From positions 1 to 32,437 of the forward strand of contig CAYLPI010000027.1 in assembly GCA_964385505.1 (NCBI GenBank): a stretch of DNA of 32,437 nt. Reading direction: 5' to 3'. Under the pieces are notes generated by a model that saw only the letters and a program-made list of their open reading frames with translations, made no database searches and was not told the origin of the DNA. Below are positions 32,196 through 32,437 of this stretch, one piece after another (position 1 is the stretch's first letter; each line of letters starts with the position of its first letter). The DNA comes from CAITSH01 sp964385505 (GTDB lineage: Bacteria; Pseudomonadota; Gammaproteobacteria; Burkholderiales; SG8-39). A program made the translations under genes and the position numbers.

Positions 32196-32437
32196 GCGCG
32201 GTTCCTGCGGCGGCAATACTGTCCGCCTGCTTTCACTGCGGCCTGCCGGTGCCCGCCGGCAGCGCATTTCGCATCGAAGTCGGCGGACAATGGCAAAAGC
32301 TGTGCTGTCCCGGCTGCGAAACCCTCGCCCGGGTGATTGTCGGGCAGGGCCTCGATGACTACTACCGGTTGCGCGATGCGGTGCCGGCACGTGCCGGCGA
32401 AGTTGACGACGGCTTCAATCCCGATCTCAGCCTTTAC
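32174..32437 (+). CDS. ccoI: CcoI/FixI-like copper-translocating P-type ATPase, N-terminal part, truncated by window edge
   Basis: The reading frame CFHCGLPVP, LCCPGCETLARVIVGQGLDDYYRLRD runs to the window end. The CxxC cysteines and the GLDDYYRLR stretch are typical of the N-terminus of CcoI/FixI ATPases, which supply copper to cbb3-type cytochrome oxidase. The start is unresolved: TTG 32174 is used here, GTG 32141 is also in frame; neither has a strong ribosome site. Both overlap the preceding DUF2892 gene, suggesting coupled translation. The catalytic core lies outside the window. Confidence 0.75.
   Translation, partial: MQTPGQISAVPAAAILSACFHCGLPVPAGSAFRIEVGGQWQKLCCPGCETLARVIVGQGLDDYYRLRDAVPARAGEVDDGFNPDLSLY

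Overview
This is a gene-dense, high-GC chromosomal segment, most likely from a betaproteobacterium. The reasons are the aerobic benzoyl-CoA (box) pathway genes with a BoxR-type regulator, TAXI-TRAP and Liv-type transporters with strong Shine-Dalgarno sequences, an FtsX/lipocalin export cassette, and FNR/DNR-type promoters in front of nnrS and a ccoI-like gene. No rRNA, tRNA, CRISPR array or complete insertion sequence was seen. The genus cannot be assigned from the sequence alone.

Layout. Positions 1-3449 (minus strand): a/b-hydrolase, IclR regulator, TAXI solute-binding protein, and the start of a fused TRAP permease that runs off the left edge. Positions 3615-6380 (plus): a PilZ/YcgR-like flagellar brake protein behind a sigma-28-like promoter, a protein with two cyclic-nucleotide-binding domains, and a DUF3135 protein. 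Positions 6415-11054 (minus): a compact operon of a DUF2798 membrane protein, a LolD-like ATPase, an FtsX-type permease and a CrtC/AttH lipocalin-like exported protein. Positions 11240-13051 (plus): an orphan sensor histidine kinase.

Positions 13127-20639 (minus): a MarR regulator, a cupin, an HpaB-like flavin monooxygenase, and a branched-chain/aromatic-acid type ABC transporter in the order binding protein, livH, livM, livG, livF. A terminator-like hairpin follows the binding-protein gene. A GST gene diverges from marR, with a perfect 25-bp palindrome between them.

Positions 21543-28060 form the benzoate block. Benzoate-CoA ligase and a flavodoxin lie on the minus strand. They diverge from boxR-boxC-boxB on the plus strand, across a promoter region rich in TGCA half-sites. 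boxA and the semialdehyde dehydrogenase gene boxD are not in the window. A rho-independent terminator closes boxB.

Positions 28138-32437 (plus): nnrS behind a perfect FNR/DNR box, a beta-CASP metallo-beta-lactamase RNA-processing-type enzyme, a small accessory patch (two unrecognised small ORFs, REP-like palindromes, other inverted repeats), then a DUF2892 gene behind a second FNR/DNR-type promoter and the start of a CcoI/FixI copper P-type ATPase. Together these suggest a facultative, probably flagellated aromatic degrader that switches between oxic and low-oxygen or nitric-oxide conditions.

The least explained material is non-coding: three families of short palindromic elements lie between genes of this window. 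I did not find a clearly novel multi-gene system. The best leads are the flavodoxin standing beside a boxA-less box cluster and the two palindrome copies flanking the benzoate genes.
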